The notes below the pieces were generated by a model. That model ran no database searches and was not told where the DNA came from. It saw only the letters and a program-made list of their open reading frames with translations. The translations under genes and the position numbers were made by a program. DNA of 40,380 nt, taken from positions 1 to 40,380 of the forward strand of contig JASJXX010000013.1 of NCBI GenBank assembly GCA_030123765.1, written 5' to 3'. Shown piece after piece: positions 25,758 to 33,909 of the stretch; the first letter of the stretch is position 1; the number at the start of each line of letters is the position of its first letter. Source of the DNA: Actinomycetota bacterium (GTDB taxonomy: Bacteria; Actinomycetota; Acidimicrobiia; Spongiisociales; UBA5794).

Positions 25758-26729
25758 GTGCAGACGTATGACCTGATTGTGGCGGCGATCTTCGTCGCGC
25801 TCATTGCCCGGGGCTGGGTTCGTGGCTTTGTGCGTGAGGCGGTGGAGGCCGGAGTGCTTGTGGTAGGTATCTTCCTCGTCTTCCGTCTCTCCCCGGTGGT
25901 GGGTTCGATCATCTCGGGGATGGCGAATGTGCCCGTGGAGGCTGCTCGCATCGCTGCAGGGGTTCTGCTCTTCCTAGTTCTTGTTCTCGGTGGCGCTCTG
26001 GTGGCGCGCGTGTTGTCGGCTGCCATGAAGATCGTGCCAGGGGCGACAGCCACGAACCGGATCGGTGGAGCAGTTGTAGGGGCAGGTTACGCGGCTCTCG
26101 TGGTCATCCTTGCAACAACCCTGGTGCTGGTCGCGCCGATGTCTGCGGGGTTGCGCGCCACCGTAGAGGAGGGAATCGCTGCGTCGTCTGTAGGCCGACG
26201 GATCGTTGAACCGGCCGGCGTCGTGCAACAGGCGGTATCAGTGGCGAGCGGTGAGCAGTTGTTCGGTGCCGTGATCGCACTTCAGGAAGCGGTCGGAGCG
26301 AGGTTTGTGGCGGGAACCCTCCCGATCCCCTTCCCCGACATCGGCGACGTTGACCTCCCCCCTTCTCAAGTCGCCGCACAACAAGTATTCGATTCACTCA
26401 ACCGGCTTCGGATAGGTGAGGGTCGCGGTCCGCTGGCGTGGTCGGCGGACCTCGCGGTCGTAGCGGTGTCGAGAGCTGAGACGGTCTATCGCTCGGGTGT
26501 GCTCTCACTCGACGACGACCTTGCGCTCGCTCTCCATGCACAGGGTGTTCCCGGAACGATCCACACCGACATGGTGGTGCTCGCGGCGACTTCGGAGGGT
26601 GTTCTAGAAGCGTTCACGAACGCGTCGAGTTATATGGACGCGATCTTCGACGGCCGATACCGCAAGGCCGGCATCGGTGTGATCGACGGTCCATATGGAC
26701 TCCTTGCCGTGATGGTGCTCGCGGGCTGA
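25758..26729 (+). CDS. CvpA family membrane protein fused to a CAP (SCP/YkwD-like) domain
   Basis: The 323-residue protein has a CvpA-type N-terminal half (about 1-165) with four hydrophobic segments and the typical RGWVRGFVREAVEAGVLVVGIF start. The extracytoplasmic C-terminal CAP domain (about 205-323) contains FDSLNRLRIGEGRGPLAWSADLAVVAVSRAETVYRSG and ends YRKAGIGVIDGPYGLLAVMVLAG. CvpA is linked to colicin V export and envelope stress; CAP domains bind lipids or peptidoglycan. The usual CAP HxxE histidines are not evident. GTG 25758 starts one base after the previous stop, so the two membrane proteins are coupled. Confidence 0.85.
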   Translation: MQTYDLIVAAIFVALIARGWVRGFVREAVEAGVLVVGIFLVFRLSPVVGSIISGMANVPVEAARIAAGVLLFLVLVLGGALVARVLSAAMKIVPGATATNRIGGAVVGAGYAALVVILATTLVLVAPMSAGLRATVEEGIAASSVGRRIVEPAGVVQQAVSVASGEQLFGAVIALQEAVGARFVAGTLPIPFPDIGDVDLPPSQVAAQQVFDSLNRLRIGEGRGPLAWSADLAVVAVSRAETVYRSGVLSLDDDLALALHAQGVPGTIHTDMVVLAATSEGVLEAFTNASSYMDAIFDGRYRKAGIGVIDGPYGLLAVMVLAG

Positions 26730-26771
26730 TCACCATCGAAGGTTCCGCCGCGTGTGCGATATGGTGGGAGG

Positions 26772-27485
26772 ATGACAGAGCCGGAACCATCGATTCGCTC
26801 AACCTTCGTAGCGTCCTATCCCCGGTACGTGGCCTCGCTGCTCAGCGAGCGCGGCGTCCAAGTTGACCAGATAATCGCTGACGGCATCGTCGAGGGTGTC
26901 GCCGTGCTCGACGGTCTGCTCACTTCGCTCGAGCGCACGGCACCCGCTCTCCAGCGCCACAGCCCCCTGGAGCTGTTCAGAGAGGCGCTGCGTCCTGTCG
27001 GGCACGCACTTGACGTCTCCGGTGTTTCACCACCCGCGCGTGACGATCAACAGCGTTCGCTCATCTCGTGGGACCGGTATGCCCTCTCGCCCGCCTCCCC
27101 CCAACTGCTCGGAGTTGAAGCCTACGAATCGCATCTTCGGTGGGGGGTGGCCAAGGCGCGAGCGCTCGTGCAGACCCCGACCGTCGGCCTCCTCTGCTCG
27201 GAGGCGGATGCAGAGATGCTCATCTCTGAGTTCTCCACGGTCGGTTACGGGGTTCTTCGGTTGCCCGCGCGCGAGCCGGTATCGGTCGCCGTCGTCGACA
27301 TTGCCCACAGCCTCGCCGACGACACGATCCGTGCACTCGCCGCAGCCGGGTCGCGAGTCATCGCCTTCGGACTCGACCCTGACGACATGGTCGAAGTGCG
27401 TACCAGAGCCCTGGGGGCGCACGCGATCGTGTCCCGAACCGCGTTCTTCAGTGACGTGTCGACGTACCTGCCGACGATTACCTAA
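26772..27485 (+). CDS. Unknown protein with receiver-like C-terminal domain
   Basis: The 237-residue product has a helical N-terminal half (about 1-110) and a C-terminal half with alternating strands and helices. VGLLCSEADAEMLISEFSTVGYGVLR, VSVAVVDIAHSLADDTIRALAAAGSRVIAFGLDPDD and the final GAHAIVSRTAFFSDVSTYLP resemble a response-regulator receiver with the phospho-site poorly kept. It may be a pseudo-receiver signalling protein; no family name is claimed. ATG 26772 has TATGGT 6 bases upstream, and GGGAGG touches the start, too close to serve as a ribosome site, so leaderless translation is likely. Confidence 0.78.
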   Translation: MTEPEPSIRSTFVASYPRYVASLLSERGVQVDQIIADGIVEGVAVLDGLLTSLERTAPALQRHSPLELFREALRPVGHALDVSGVSPPARDDQQRSLISWDRYALSPASPQLLGVEAYESHLRWGVAKARALVQTPTVGLLCSEADAEMLISEFSTVGYGVLRLPAREPVSVAVVDIAHSLADDTIRALAAAGSRVIAFGLDPDDMVEVRTRALGAHAIVSRTAFFSDVSTYLPTIT

Positions 27486-27539
27486 CGCTCTCTCGGCTCT
27501 CGGGCGGCGTCTCGCCTCGCTGGGCGAGGTGCGCGACCC

Positions 27540-27558
27540 CCCACCGCAGAACGGTGGG
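27540..27558. terminator. Hairpin between the receiver-like gene and the crotonase gene
   Basis: CCCACCG and CGGTGGG form a 7-bp stem with a 5-base loop. A second stem, CTCGCC/GGCGAG, lies just upstream near 27507-27526. No T-run follows either. They sit 55 bases after the preceding stop; terminator role is inferred. Confidence 0.4.
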
Positions 27559-27599
27559 CACTGTCTCGTAGCATGTCCCCAACCCGACACAGGAGTTGC

Positions 27600-28457
27600 A
27601 TGGAGTTCAAGAGCATCGAGTACACGGTTGCAGATCGCATCGCAACCATCACTCTCAGTCGTCCCGAGAAGCTGAACGCGATCGACGAGCATATGCCAGC
27701 GGAGATCGCAGCCGCGGTGAAGGACGCTGAGGAGCGCCCCGCTGTCCACGTCATCGTCGTGACAGGGGCCGGTCGGGCATTCAGTTCGGGTTACGATCTT
27801 GAGCTTTACGCTGAAGACCCCGACGCGCCCGGGCATCAAGCCATGCCATGGGATCCGATGATCGATTTCGCGTCCATGCGGTCGAACACGGCACACTTCT
27901 CCTCATTGTGGCGATGCGACAAGCCGACCATCGCCAAGATCCGCGGATACGCCGTTGCGGGGGGGAGCGATATCGCGCTCTCCTGCGATCTCGTCGTGAT
28001 GGCGGACGACGCTCAGATCGGGTACCCGCCTGCGCGCGTGTGGGGATGCCCGACGACGGCTATGTGGGTGTACCGGATCGGTGCCGAGCAGGCCAAGCGG
28101 ATGTTGTTCACCGGTGACCTGATCGACGGTGTCGAAGCGAAGCGCATCGGGCTCGTGCTTGACGCAGTACCTGAGACGAGACTCGATGAGCGGGTCGCAG
28201 ATTTGGCGGAGCGGATCGCCGGTGTCCCACAGAATCAGCTGATGATGCACAAGCTGATGGTGAACCAGGCGATCGACAGCATGGGCTTGCCGACGACACA
28301 GATGCTCGCAACCCTCTTTGACGGTGTTGCTCGCCACACTCCCGAAGGCGTGTGGTTCAAGCGTCGCGCCGAGGAGATCGGGTTCAGCGGGGCTATCGCC
28401 GAACGTGATTCGGGGGAGGCGATCCCACGGGCGGGTGGGGGAGCAGATACGCGGTGA
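27600..28457 (+). CDS. Enoyl-CoA hydratase/isomerase (crotonase) family protein
   Basis: A 285-residue crotonase fold: ITLSRPEKLNAIDEHM, the first oxyanion-hole segment AFSSGYDL (63-66), and the second in GYAVAGGSDIALSCDLVVMADDAQIG, then KRMLFTGDLIDGVEAKRIGLV. The two catalytic glutamates of classical hydratases are not kept: the GGCE position is D124 and the QPE position is Pro144. So the reaction is probably not simple crotonyl-CoA hydration; CoA-ester binding is still expected. ATG 27600 has AGGAG 4 bases upstream and TAGCAT (27569) as a possible -10 box. Substrate unknown. Confidence 0.88.
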   Translation: MEFKSIEYTVADRIATITLSRPEKLNAIDEHMPAEIAAAVKDAEERPAVHVIVVTGAGRAFSSGYDLELYAEDPDAPGHQAMPWDPMIDFASMRSNTAHFSSLWRCDKPTIAKIRGYAVAGGSDIALSCDLVVMADDAQIGYPPARVWGCPTTAMWVYRIGAEQAKRMLFTGDLIDGVEAKRIGLVLDAVPETRLDERVADLAERIAGVPQNQLMMHKLMVNQAIDSMGLPTTQMLATLFDGVARHTPEGVWFKRRAEEIGFSGAIAERDSGEAIPRAGGGADTR

Positions 28458-28479
28458 AGCGTTCGGCAGGCCCATCTCG

Positions 28480-28494
28480 CGGTCATAATGACCG
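28480..28494 (+). promoter_or_regulatory. Palindrome containing the -10 box of the rhomboid gene
   Basis: CGGTCATAATGACCG has perfect 7-base arms around one central base. CATAAT (28484-28489, 5 of 6 matches) lies inside it, and the ribosome site GAGGAGGG follows. A repressor bound here would block the promoter. The palindrome is seen; an operator role is inferred. Confidence 0.4.
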
Positions 28495-28507
28495 ATGAGG
28501 AGGGCCT

Positions 28508-29206
28508 GTGTTTCCGCTACGCGACATCAATCCGACCCGGATCACCCCCTGGGTGACGCTGTCGCTGATCGCTGCAAGCCTGGTGGTCTACTTCTTCGCG
28601 CAGCAGCAGGGCGGTTTCGAGGAGCAGCAGATTTTCCTCTACGAGAGGGCCACGATCGCTTGTGAGGTCACTACCGGTGCTCCCTTGAGCTTTGATGAGA
28701 TCTTCTCCGGGGAGTGCATGCCCGGTGCTCAGCCTCCAGCCGTACCGGAGAAGATCGTGCTCCTCTCCGTTCTCACTGCCATGTTTCTTCACGGCGGCCC
28801 CGCCCACGTTCTGTTCAACATGTGGTTTCTGTGGATCTTCGGCAACAACGTGGAGGACGCGTATGGCCACTTCTGGTACCTGGTCATGTACATGGTGGGT
28901 GGGGTCTTCGCCACTATGACCTACGTTCTGATGAACGCGGGCTCCACGATCCCTCTGGTGGGAGCATCCGGTGCCATCGCGGTCGCGCTCGGTGCCTACG
29001 GTGTCTTGTTCCCCAGACACAAGGTGCTGTCCCTGGTGGGATGGTTCGTGGTGCCGGTTCCGGCCGTGATCTTTCTCGCCGTCTGGTTCTTCATCCAGTT
29101 CGGGTTGGGCGGCACCGGGACCGCGTGGGAAGCCCACGTCGGCGGATTCGTCTTCGGGGCGGTTATCACCCTGGCGTTGCGGAGCCGTCTGCTGGCGCGG
29201 ATCTGA
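28508..29206 (+). CDS. Rhomboid family intramembrane serine protease
   Basis: The 232-residue protein has about seven hydrophobic segments. The rhomboid signature is intact: H100-x3-N104 in HGGPAHVLFNMWFLWIFGNNVEDAYG, the catalytic Ser154 in VGASGAIAVALGAY and the catalytic His210 in EAHVGGFVFG. It cleaves membrane helices; the substrate is unknown. An extended first loop (about residues 32-80) with Cys52 and Cys70 lies outside the membrane and could form a disulfide. GTG 28508 has GAGGAGGG 3 bases upstream. Confidence 0.94.
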   Translation: MFPLRDINPTRITPWVTLSLIAASLVVYFFAQQQGGFEEQQIFLYERATIACEVTTGAPLSFDEIFSGECMPGAQPPAVPEKIVLLSVLTAMFLHGGPAHVLFNMWFLWIFGNNVEDAYGHFWYLVMYMVGGVFATMTYVLMNAGSTIPLVGASGAIAVALGAYGVLFPRHKVLSLVGWFVVPVPAVIFLAVWFFIQFGLGGTGTAWEAHVGGFVFGAVITLALRSRLLARI

Positions 29207-29272
29207 GCGGGGAGGACATCTCTGCGGGTGCAGTCAACATCAGCGGCATGAGGCTTCGACTAGTGTTTGGCC

Positions 29273-32188
29273 ATGGAGAGCCAGAGCGGCGTCGCATTTC
29301 GTCTCCTCGGGCCGCTTGAGGTTGTGGTCGATGGTCAGACCGTGGATCCTGGCGGTCCCAAGCAGAGGGCGCTTCTTGCGTACCTCGTGCTCCATCTCGG
29401 CGTACCGGTCAGCACCGGCACCTTGATTGAGGCTGTGTGGGGCGACGGCCCACCTGATGGGGCGCTCCGCTCCCTCCGGACGTACGTCTCGAATCTGCGC
29501 CGTCTCCTCGGGTCGGGCGTCGAATTGCGGGGCGAGCAGGCGACCTACCGTCTCGACTTCCGAGCGATCGAGATCGACGTTGATCACTTTCGGTCGATGG
29601 TTGATGACGCTGCCGATGTGCAAGATCGTCGTGAACGCGCCGAGATGCTCGACGTGGCCCTCCGACTTTGGCGTGGCCCCTTTCTGGTCGATGTGGATCG
29701 TCCCTGGGTGCAGGAGGCGTCATCGACCCTCGAGTGGGAGCATCGACGAGCGATAGCGGCGTGGGCCGACGCCACCATCGCCGTCGGTCACCCCGCCCGC
29801 GTGATCTCTGTGATCGAGCGAGCGGTGACCGACGCCCCGCTCGACGAGCAGCTGTGTGGTCTGCTCATGCGCGCTCTGTACGGGTCTGGTCGCCAGGCTG
29901 ACGCCCTCGCCGTCTATCGGCGGTTGCGAGACATCCTGGCCCGGGACCTCGGCGTGGAACCGGGACCCGAGCTGCGCACCCTCGAGGAGCAGATTCTGGT
30001 CCACGAACAATCGATGGTCGGCGCCGAGCCCGAATGGCTGTTGCCTGTACCCGCAGCCAGCCTCGTTGGTCGCGCCGCCGAGATCGAAGATCTTCTCGCA
30101 CGGATCGAGCAGGTCCGGTTGTTGACACTCACCGGCCCCGGCGGGGTTGGAAAGACCCGGTTGGCGATCGAGGTGGGTCGTCGAATCGTCGAGCGCGGAG
30201 ATCAGGCTGTGTTCTTCGCTGACCTGTCCACCGTCTTTGACGAGTCTGCGACGGACGCGGTCCTCGCGGCGAGCGCCCGCGTCCAATCTCATCCAGACTC
30301 GGGACCGCTCGCCAGCCTGATTGAGTATCTTCGGCCCCGCGATGTACTCCTCATCGTCGACAACTGTGAGCACCTTGCCACAACTGTGGCTCGATCGATT
30401 GCGGCATTGATACGGAGCTGCCCACGGGTCACGGTGGTTGCTACGAGTAGGGCGCCGCTGCAGGTTGACGGCGAGCTCGAGTGGAGCACCCCGTCCCTGG
30501 CCCTCCCCGACCGCGCCGATACCTCCATCGAGGAACTCACTCGATCGCCGGCGGTGGAGCTGCTGTTGCAGAGGGCGTCCACTGCGTTCGTGGTGACCGA
30601 AGCGAACCGGGCCGACGTAGTTGAGCTCTGCAGCAGCCTGGACGGACTCCCTCTTGCCCTGGAACTTGCCGCTTCTCGAATGGGATCGATGACCCCCGCC
30701 GAGATAATCACGACGCTGGGTTCGCGCGTTCAGATCTTGGGAGGGGTCTCGTCAGATGATTCGCGGCATAAGACCCTCGACGCCACCATTGGATGGTCCT
30801 ACGAGCTGCTTACTGAGGAATCGCGGGGGTTGCTTCGTGGGCTCGGGGTGATGTCGGGGTGGTTCCTACTCGAGGATGTGCTCTCCGTCTGCGGATTCGA
30901 CTCTGTATCAGCGGACGAGGTGAGAGAGCGGCTCTCCACGCTGGTTGAGCAGTCCCTGGTGATGGCCGATACGTCGGGGCTCCGGACCCGATACCGACTC
31001 CTCGAGACGATCCGCAGGTTCGCTCTCGCAAGGCTCGGTGACGATGAGCCGGACACAAGGAGACGCCACGCATGGCACTTCGCGGCGCTGGCTGAACTCG
31101 AGGCGGCGAGGCTCCTCACCCGTGAGGAGGGTGATGCGGCTGCCGAGCTCTCTGCTGCATATGACAACCTCCGCAGCGCGGTCGGTTGGGCGATGGAGAC
31201 CGGGCACATCGAGACCGCCTCCCGCATTGTGGCTTCCGCTCCCGACTGGGCCTACTGGCGGTCGCGCAACGAGCTGGCCGGATGGGCACAGTGGGTGTGG
31301 GAGAACACCACACCGGCCGACCCACGGTGGAGAGCGGTGTGCGGGAGCGCCGCTCGGGGTGCGTGGGTTGAGGGCCGTTTTGACGAAGCGATCCAGTTTG
31401 GCAGCGCAGCTTCGGGCGCTGCGAACACCGTAAGTGCGCGATCTGGGCACCCTGACGACGTCATCGCAGACGTCGCTCTCTATCGCGGCGACGCGCAGGC
31501 GGCGTTGGATCACTACTCCCGAGTCGTGGCAGAGGCGAGTGAGAGCGGAGACATCACGAGGGAGATCTGGGCCACCTACTACGTCGCTGTCATCCACGCT
31601 GTGCTCCGGCACCCTGACGAAGCAGCCGAAGTTGCCACGACGGCGTTGGCCCGTGCCAGGGAGACGGGCAACCCGACGGCGTTGGCGTTCTCCCTGTACG
31701 CCAAGGGTCTCGCTTTGAAGCATGGGTCGCCGGAAGAGGCGGTAGCGATGTTCGAGGAGGCGGCGCGAATGGCCGACTCGGTGGGAAATGACTGGTTCAG
31801 CGGCATCGCCCGGATGGAGCTCGTCTCTACCAAGGCAGGCCACGGCGACCTGAGCGGGGCGTTCCGAGACTTCGCTGGCGTAATCGACCACTGGCACCGG
31901 GCTGGAGACGACACGCAGCTCCGCCTCGCGTGGCGTTACCTGGTGAGTGCATTGGACCACGTCGGACTCCCCGATGAGGCGGCTCTCCTCTCGGGTGCCC
32001 TCCTCGCGGACACGAAGTCGGTCCTGACGCTCCCACATCCACGTCTGATGGACCAGCTCCTCGGTGCGCTGGGCAAAGCCGAATACGCTCGTCTCATCGT
32101 CCGGGGCTCGGTCATGTCGGTTCCCGAACTGGTGGTCGTCAGCCTCGATGCCATCGACCGGGCACGGCACATGCCGCACGAGCCCTGA
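29273..32188 (+). CDS. AfsR/SARP-like regulator 1: wHTH-BTAD-NB-ARC-TPR
   Basis: This 971-residue protein has an OmpR-type winged helix (about 8-95; FRLLGPLEVVVDG, ALRSLRTYVSNLRRLLG), a bacterial transcriptional activation domain (about 96-245; ALRLWRGPFLVD, ALAVYRRLRDILARDLGVEPGPELR), an AP-ATPase/NB-ARC core with Walker A GPGGVGKT (288-295) and LLIVDNCEHL, and a long C-terminal TPR-like helical region (about 590-960). This is the AfsR plan: DNA-binding activator gated by an ATPase and ligand or partner sensing. ATG 29273 has TAGTGT 6 bases upstream, so probably leaderless. It is followed by the DUF1326-DUF2182 pair on the same strand, a likely target. Confidence 0.93.
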   Translation: MESQSGVAFRLLGPLEVVVDGQTVDPGGPKQRALLAYLVLHLGVPVSTGTLIEAVWGDGPPDGALRSLRTYVSNLRRLLGSGVELRGEQATYRLDFRAIEIDVDHFRSMVDDAADVQDRRERAEMLDVALRLWRGPFLVDVDRPWVQEASSTLEWEHRRAIAAWADATIAVGHPARVISVIERAVTDAPLDEQLCGLLMRALYGSGRQADALAVYRRLRDILARDLGVEPGPELRTLEEQILVHEQSMVGAEPEWLLPVPAASLVGRAAEIEDLLARIEQVRLLTLTGPGGVGKTRLAIEVGRRIVERGDQAVFFADLSTVFDESATDAVLAASARVQSHPDSGPLASLIEYLRPRDVLLIVDNCEHLATTVARSIAALIRSCPRVTVVATSRAPLQVDGELEWSTPSLALPDRADTSIEELTRSPAVELLLQRASTAFVVTEANRADVVELCSSLDGLPLALELAASRMGSMTPAEIITTLGSRVQILGGVSSDDSRHKTLDATIGWSYELLTEESRGLLRGLGVMSGWFLLEDVLSVCGFDSVSADEVRERLSTLVEQSLVMADTSGLRTRYRLLETIRRFALARLGDDEPDTRRRHAWHFAALAELEAARLLTREEGDAAAELSAAYDNLRSAVGWAMETGHIETASRIVASAPDWAYWRSRNELAGWAQWVWENTTPADPRWRAVCGSAARGAWVEGRFDEAIQFGSAASGAANTVSARSGHPDDVIADVALYRGDAQAALDHYSRVVAEASESGDITREIWATYYVAVIHAVLRHPDEAAEVATTALARARETGNPTALAFSLYAKGLALKHGSPEEAVAMFEEAARMADSVGNDWFSGIARMELVSTKAGHGDLSGAFRDFAGVIDHWHRAGDDTQLRLAWRYLVSALDHVGLPDEAALLSGALLADTKSVLTLPHPRLMDQLLGALGKAEYARLIVRGSVMSVPELVVVSLDAIDRARHMPHEP

Positions 32189-32202
32189 GGGTTGCCGAAC
32201 CC
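32189..32202 (+). terminator. Short hairpin after BTAD regulator 1
   Basis: GGGTT pairs with AACCC around GCCG, starting right after the stop codon. Only 5 bp and no T-run; weak. Confidence 0.2.
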
Positions 32203-32282
32203 GACCGGCCGTTGCAAGGTGGTCGATCCGTGGCTGACGGACTCCGTCGAGACTGGTTATGCCGCTTGACGTTGGTCAGAGG

Positions 32283-32311
32283 ATTGATCGTTCCTTGAAC
32301 TTCTCTTGAGG
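32283..32311 (+). promoter_or_regulatory. Three heptamer direct repeats upstream of the DUF1326 gene, candidate BTAD-regulator operator
   Basis: ATTGATC (32283), CTTGAAC (32294) and CTTGAGG (32305) are each separated by exactly 4 bases, an 11-bp period that places them on one face of the helix. SARP/AfsR activators bind such heptamers. They lie 52 bases upstream of the DUF1326 start. No good -10 box occurs 8 bp downstream; TATCGG at 32326 is the nearest candidate, so promoter details are uncertain. Confidence 0.45.
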
Positions 32312-32362
32312 TCGGTGTGTCACGGTATCGGCGTAATGGTACGTCGGACAAGGAGGAGAGCG

Positions 32363-32959
32363 ATGACCTGGAGCGTGAAGGGACAGTATTTCGAGGCATG
32401 CAACTGTGAAGCGGCCTGCCCATGCGTATTCCTGAGCCCGCCCACAGACGGCAACTGCACCGTGCTCGTTGGGTGGCACATCGAGGAAGGCGAATTCGAA
32501 GGAACAACACTTGACGGATTGAACGTATCCATGGCGGTCTACTCGCCCGGCCATATGGCAGAAGTGCAGTGGCAAGCCGCCCTCTACTTCGACGACCGTG
32601 CATCGGATGCTCAGAGCAGTGCTCTCGCTGCGATCTTCTCTGGGCAGGCCGGGGGGCATCCTGAGCGCCTGGCGAGCCACATTGGTGAGGTACTCGGTGC
32701 CGGACCGGCATCGATCGAGTTCGAGAAGAACGGCAAACGGAGGTCCATGAAGATTTCGGGCATCGCAGATGTGGCGATCACCGCTGAGGTCGGACAGGGG
32801 GAAGGAGACATCACGATCGAGGGTCACCCACTGGCGATCGTACCTGGAGTCCCCGTTGTCGTATCGCGCTCCGAGCACTTCACCTATGACGACCATGGGA
32901 TGCAATGGAACCTGACAGAGAAGAACGGGTTCTACTCGCCCTTCACGTACTCGGCGTGA
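32363..32959 (+). CDS. DUF1326 family protein
   Basis: The 198-residue protein starts MTWSVKGQYFEACNCEAACPC, the DUF1326 signature, with C13, C15, C19 and C21 in a CxC-x3-CxC cluster and C32 a little later. The rest is beta-rich, with no membrane segments, ending WNLTEKNGFYSPFTYSA. The cysteine cluster suggests metal binding, but this is inference; no biochemical role is established to my knowledge. ATG 32363 has GGAGG 6 bases upstream. It overlaps the DUF2182 gene, a pairing frequently seen in bacteria, and lies between two BTAD regulators. Confidence 0.88.
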   Translation: MTWSVKGQYFEACNCEAACPCVFLSPPTDGNCTVLVGWHIEEGEFEGTTLDGLNVSMAVYSPGHMAEVQWQAALYFDDRASDAQSSALAAIFSGQAGGHPERLASHIGEVLGAGPASIEFEKNGKRRSMKISGIADVAITAEVGQGEGDITIEGHPLAIVPGVPVVVSRSEHFTYDDHGMQWNLTEKNGFYSPFTYSA

Positions 32960-33720
32960 TCAGCGCGACGACGGTCGCACTTGGTCGGGTCCGAGGCGTA
33001 GTAGTCGTCGGCCTGGTCGGGTTCACAGCAGCCTCGTGGATGTACCTCCGGGTTGTGGCGACACGGATGGGCGACATGTCGTCGGTGTTGTCGATGCCAA
33101 TGACGGCTGCCTGGACGTTGGTCCAGGCAGCTCTGATGGTCGTGATGTGGGCGGTCATGATGGCTGCGATGATGTTGCCGTCCGCGGTTCCGATGGTGTT
33201 CGCGTACGACCGTATGGAGAGAGGATCACCCAACGACGTACGCGGTTCGACCCCTCTGTTCGTCGCCGGGTACATCATCGTGTGGGCGGCCTTCGCCGTG
33301 GTCGCCACGGCCCTCCAGTGGTCGCTACACGCCATGACACTCGTCAACGGCATGGGTGTCGTGACTCAGGCCTGGTTCTCTGGAGGGCTACTGATCGGAG
33401 CGGGGATCATCCAATTCACCCCGAGCAAGGCACGGAGTCTCGCGGCCTGTCGCACACCGATCGGATTCCTGACAACATCGTGGCGAGAGGGGAGCACGGG
33501 CGCGCTCGCGATGGGTCTGCATCATGGGAGGCTCTGCCTCGGCTGTTGCTGGTCGTTGATGATTCTCCTCTTCGTGCTTGGCGTGATGAACCTGGCCTGG
33601 GTAGCGGTGCTCGCCGTATTCGTCCTGCTTGAGAAAGTGGCTCGCCGGGGCGAGGCCATCTCGAGGTTCGGCGGGCTGTTTCTGATGGCGTGGGGGATTG
33701 CCGTATTCGTAGGCGGCTGA
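32905..33720 (+). CDS. DUF2182 family integral membrane protein
   Basis: A 271-residue membrane protein with about seven spans. The family core is visible: MWAVMMAAMMLPSAVPM (81-97), QFTPSKARSLAACRTP (170-185) and GLHHGRLCLGCCWSLM with H206, H207, C211, C214 and C215. Conserved His and Cys in or near membrane segments fit metal binding or transport, which is how the family is generally described. Start is uncertain: ATG 32905 overlaps DUF1326 by 55 bases, whereas GTG 32956 would overlap its stop as GTGA, the coupling style used elsewhere in this window. It likely works with the DUF1326 protein. Confidence 0.87.
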   Translation: MEPDREERVLLALHVLGVISATTVALGRVRGVVVVGLVGFTAASWMYLRVVATRMGDMSSVLSMPMTAAWTLVQAALMVVMWAVMMAAMMLPSAVPMVFAYDRMERGSPNDVRGSTPLFVAGYIIVWAAFAVVATALQWSLHAMTLVNGMGVVTQAWFSGGLLIGAGIIQFTPSKARSLAACRTPIGFLTTSWREGSTGALAMGLHHGRLCLGCCWSLMILLFVLGVMNLAWVAVLAVFVLLEKVARRGEAISRFGGLFLMAWGIAVFVGG

Positions 33721-33832
33721 CCTAGCTCGCGGAGTGAAGAGATACGCGTCTGAGAGCTCTGTCGTAGGTTCGTGCGCGGCCTTCTCGCAGAGTCGTGCTG
33801 AGGTTGTCTCCATCACCTGTCTGGCACATCAC

Positions 33833-33847
33833 GATGTACCGTACATC
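33833..33847. promoter_or_regulatory. Perfect palindrome, possible operator
   Basis: GATGTAC and GTACATC flank one central base, giving 7-base arms. It lies about 60 bases upstream of the weak gene candidate at 33910. Function unknown. Confidence 0.25.
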
Positions 33848-33909
33848 GGAAGGCAGTGCGCTCGGCTGGGGTCGAACCAGCGGGCCGGGTGTAAGGAGAC
33901 CATCCAAGG

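Noticed and set aside
24539-26053. Very long open frame on the minus strand opposite the AI-2E and CvpA genes
   Set aside because: Composition is His/Arg/Asp-rich with no motif, and it is fully antisense to two clear membrane-protein genes; a by-product of high-GC codon bias.
30908-32179. Long minus-strand frame inside BTAD regulator 1
   Set aside because: Antisense shadow of the TPR region; no ribosome site or motif.
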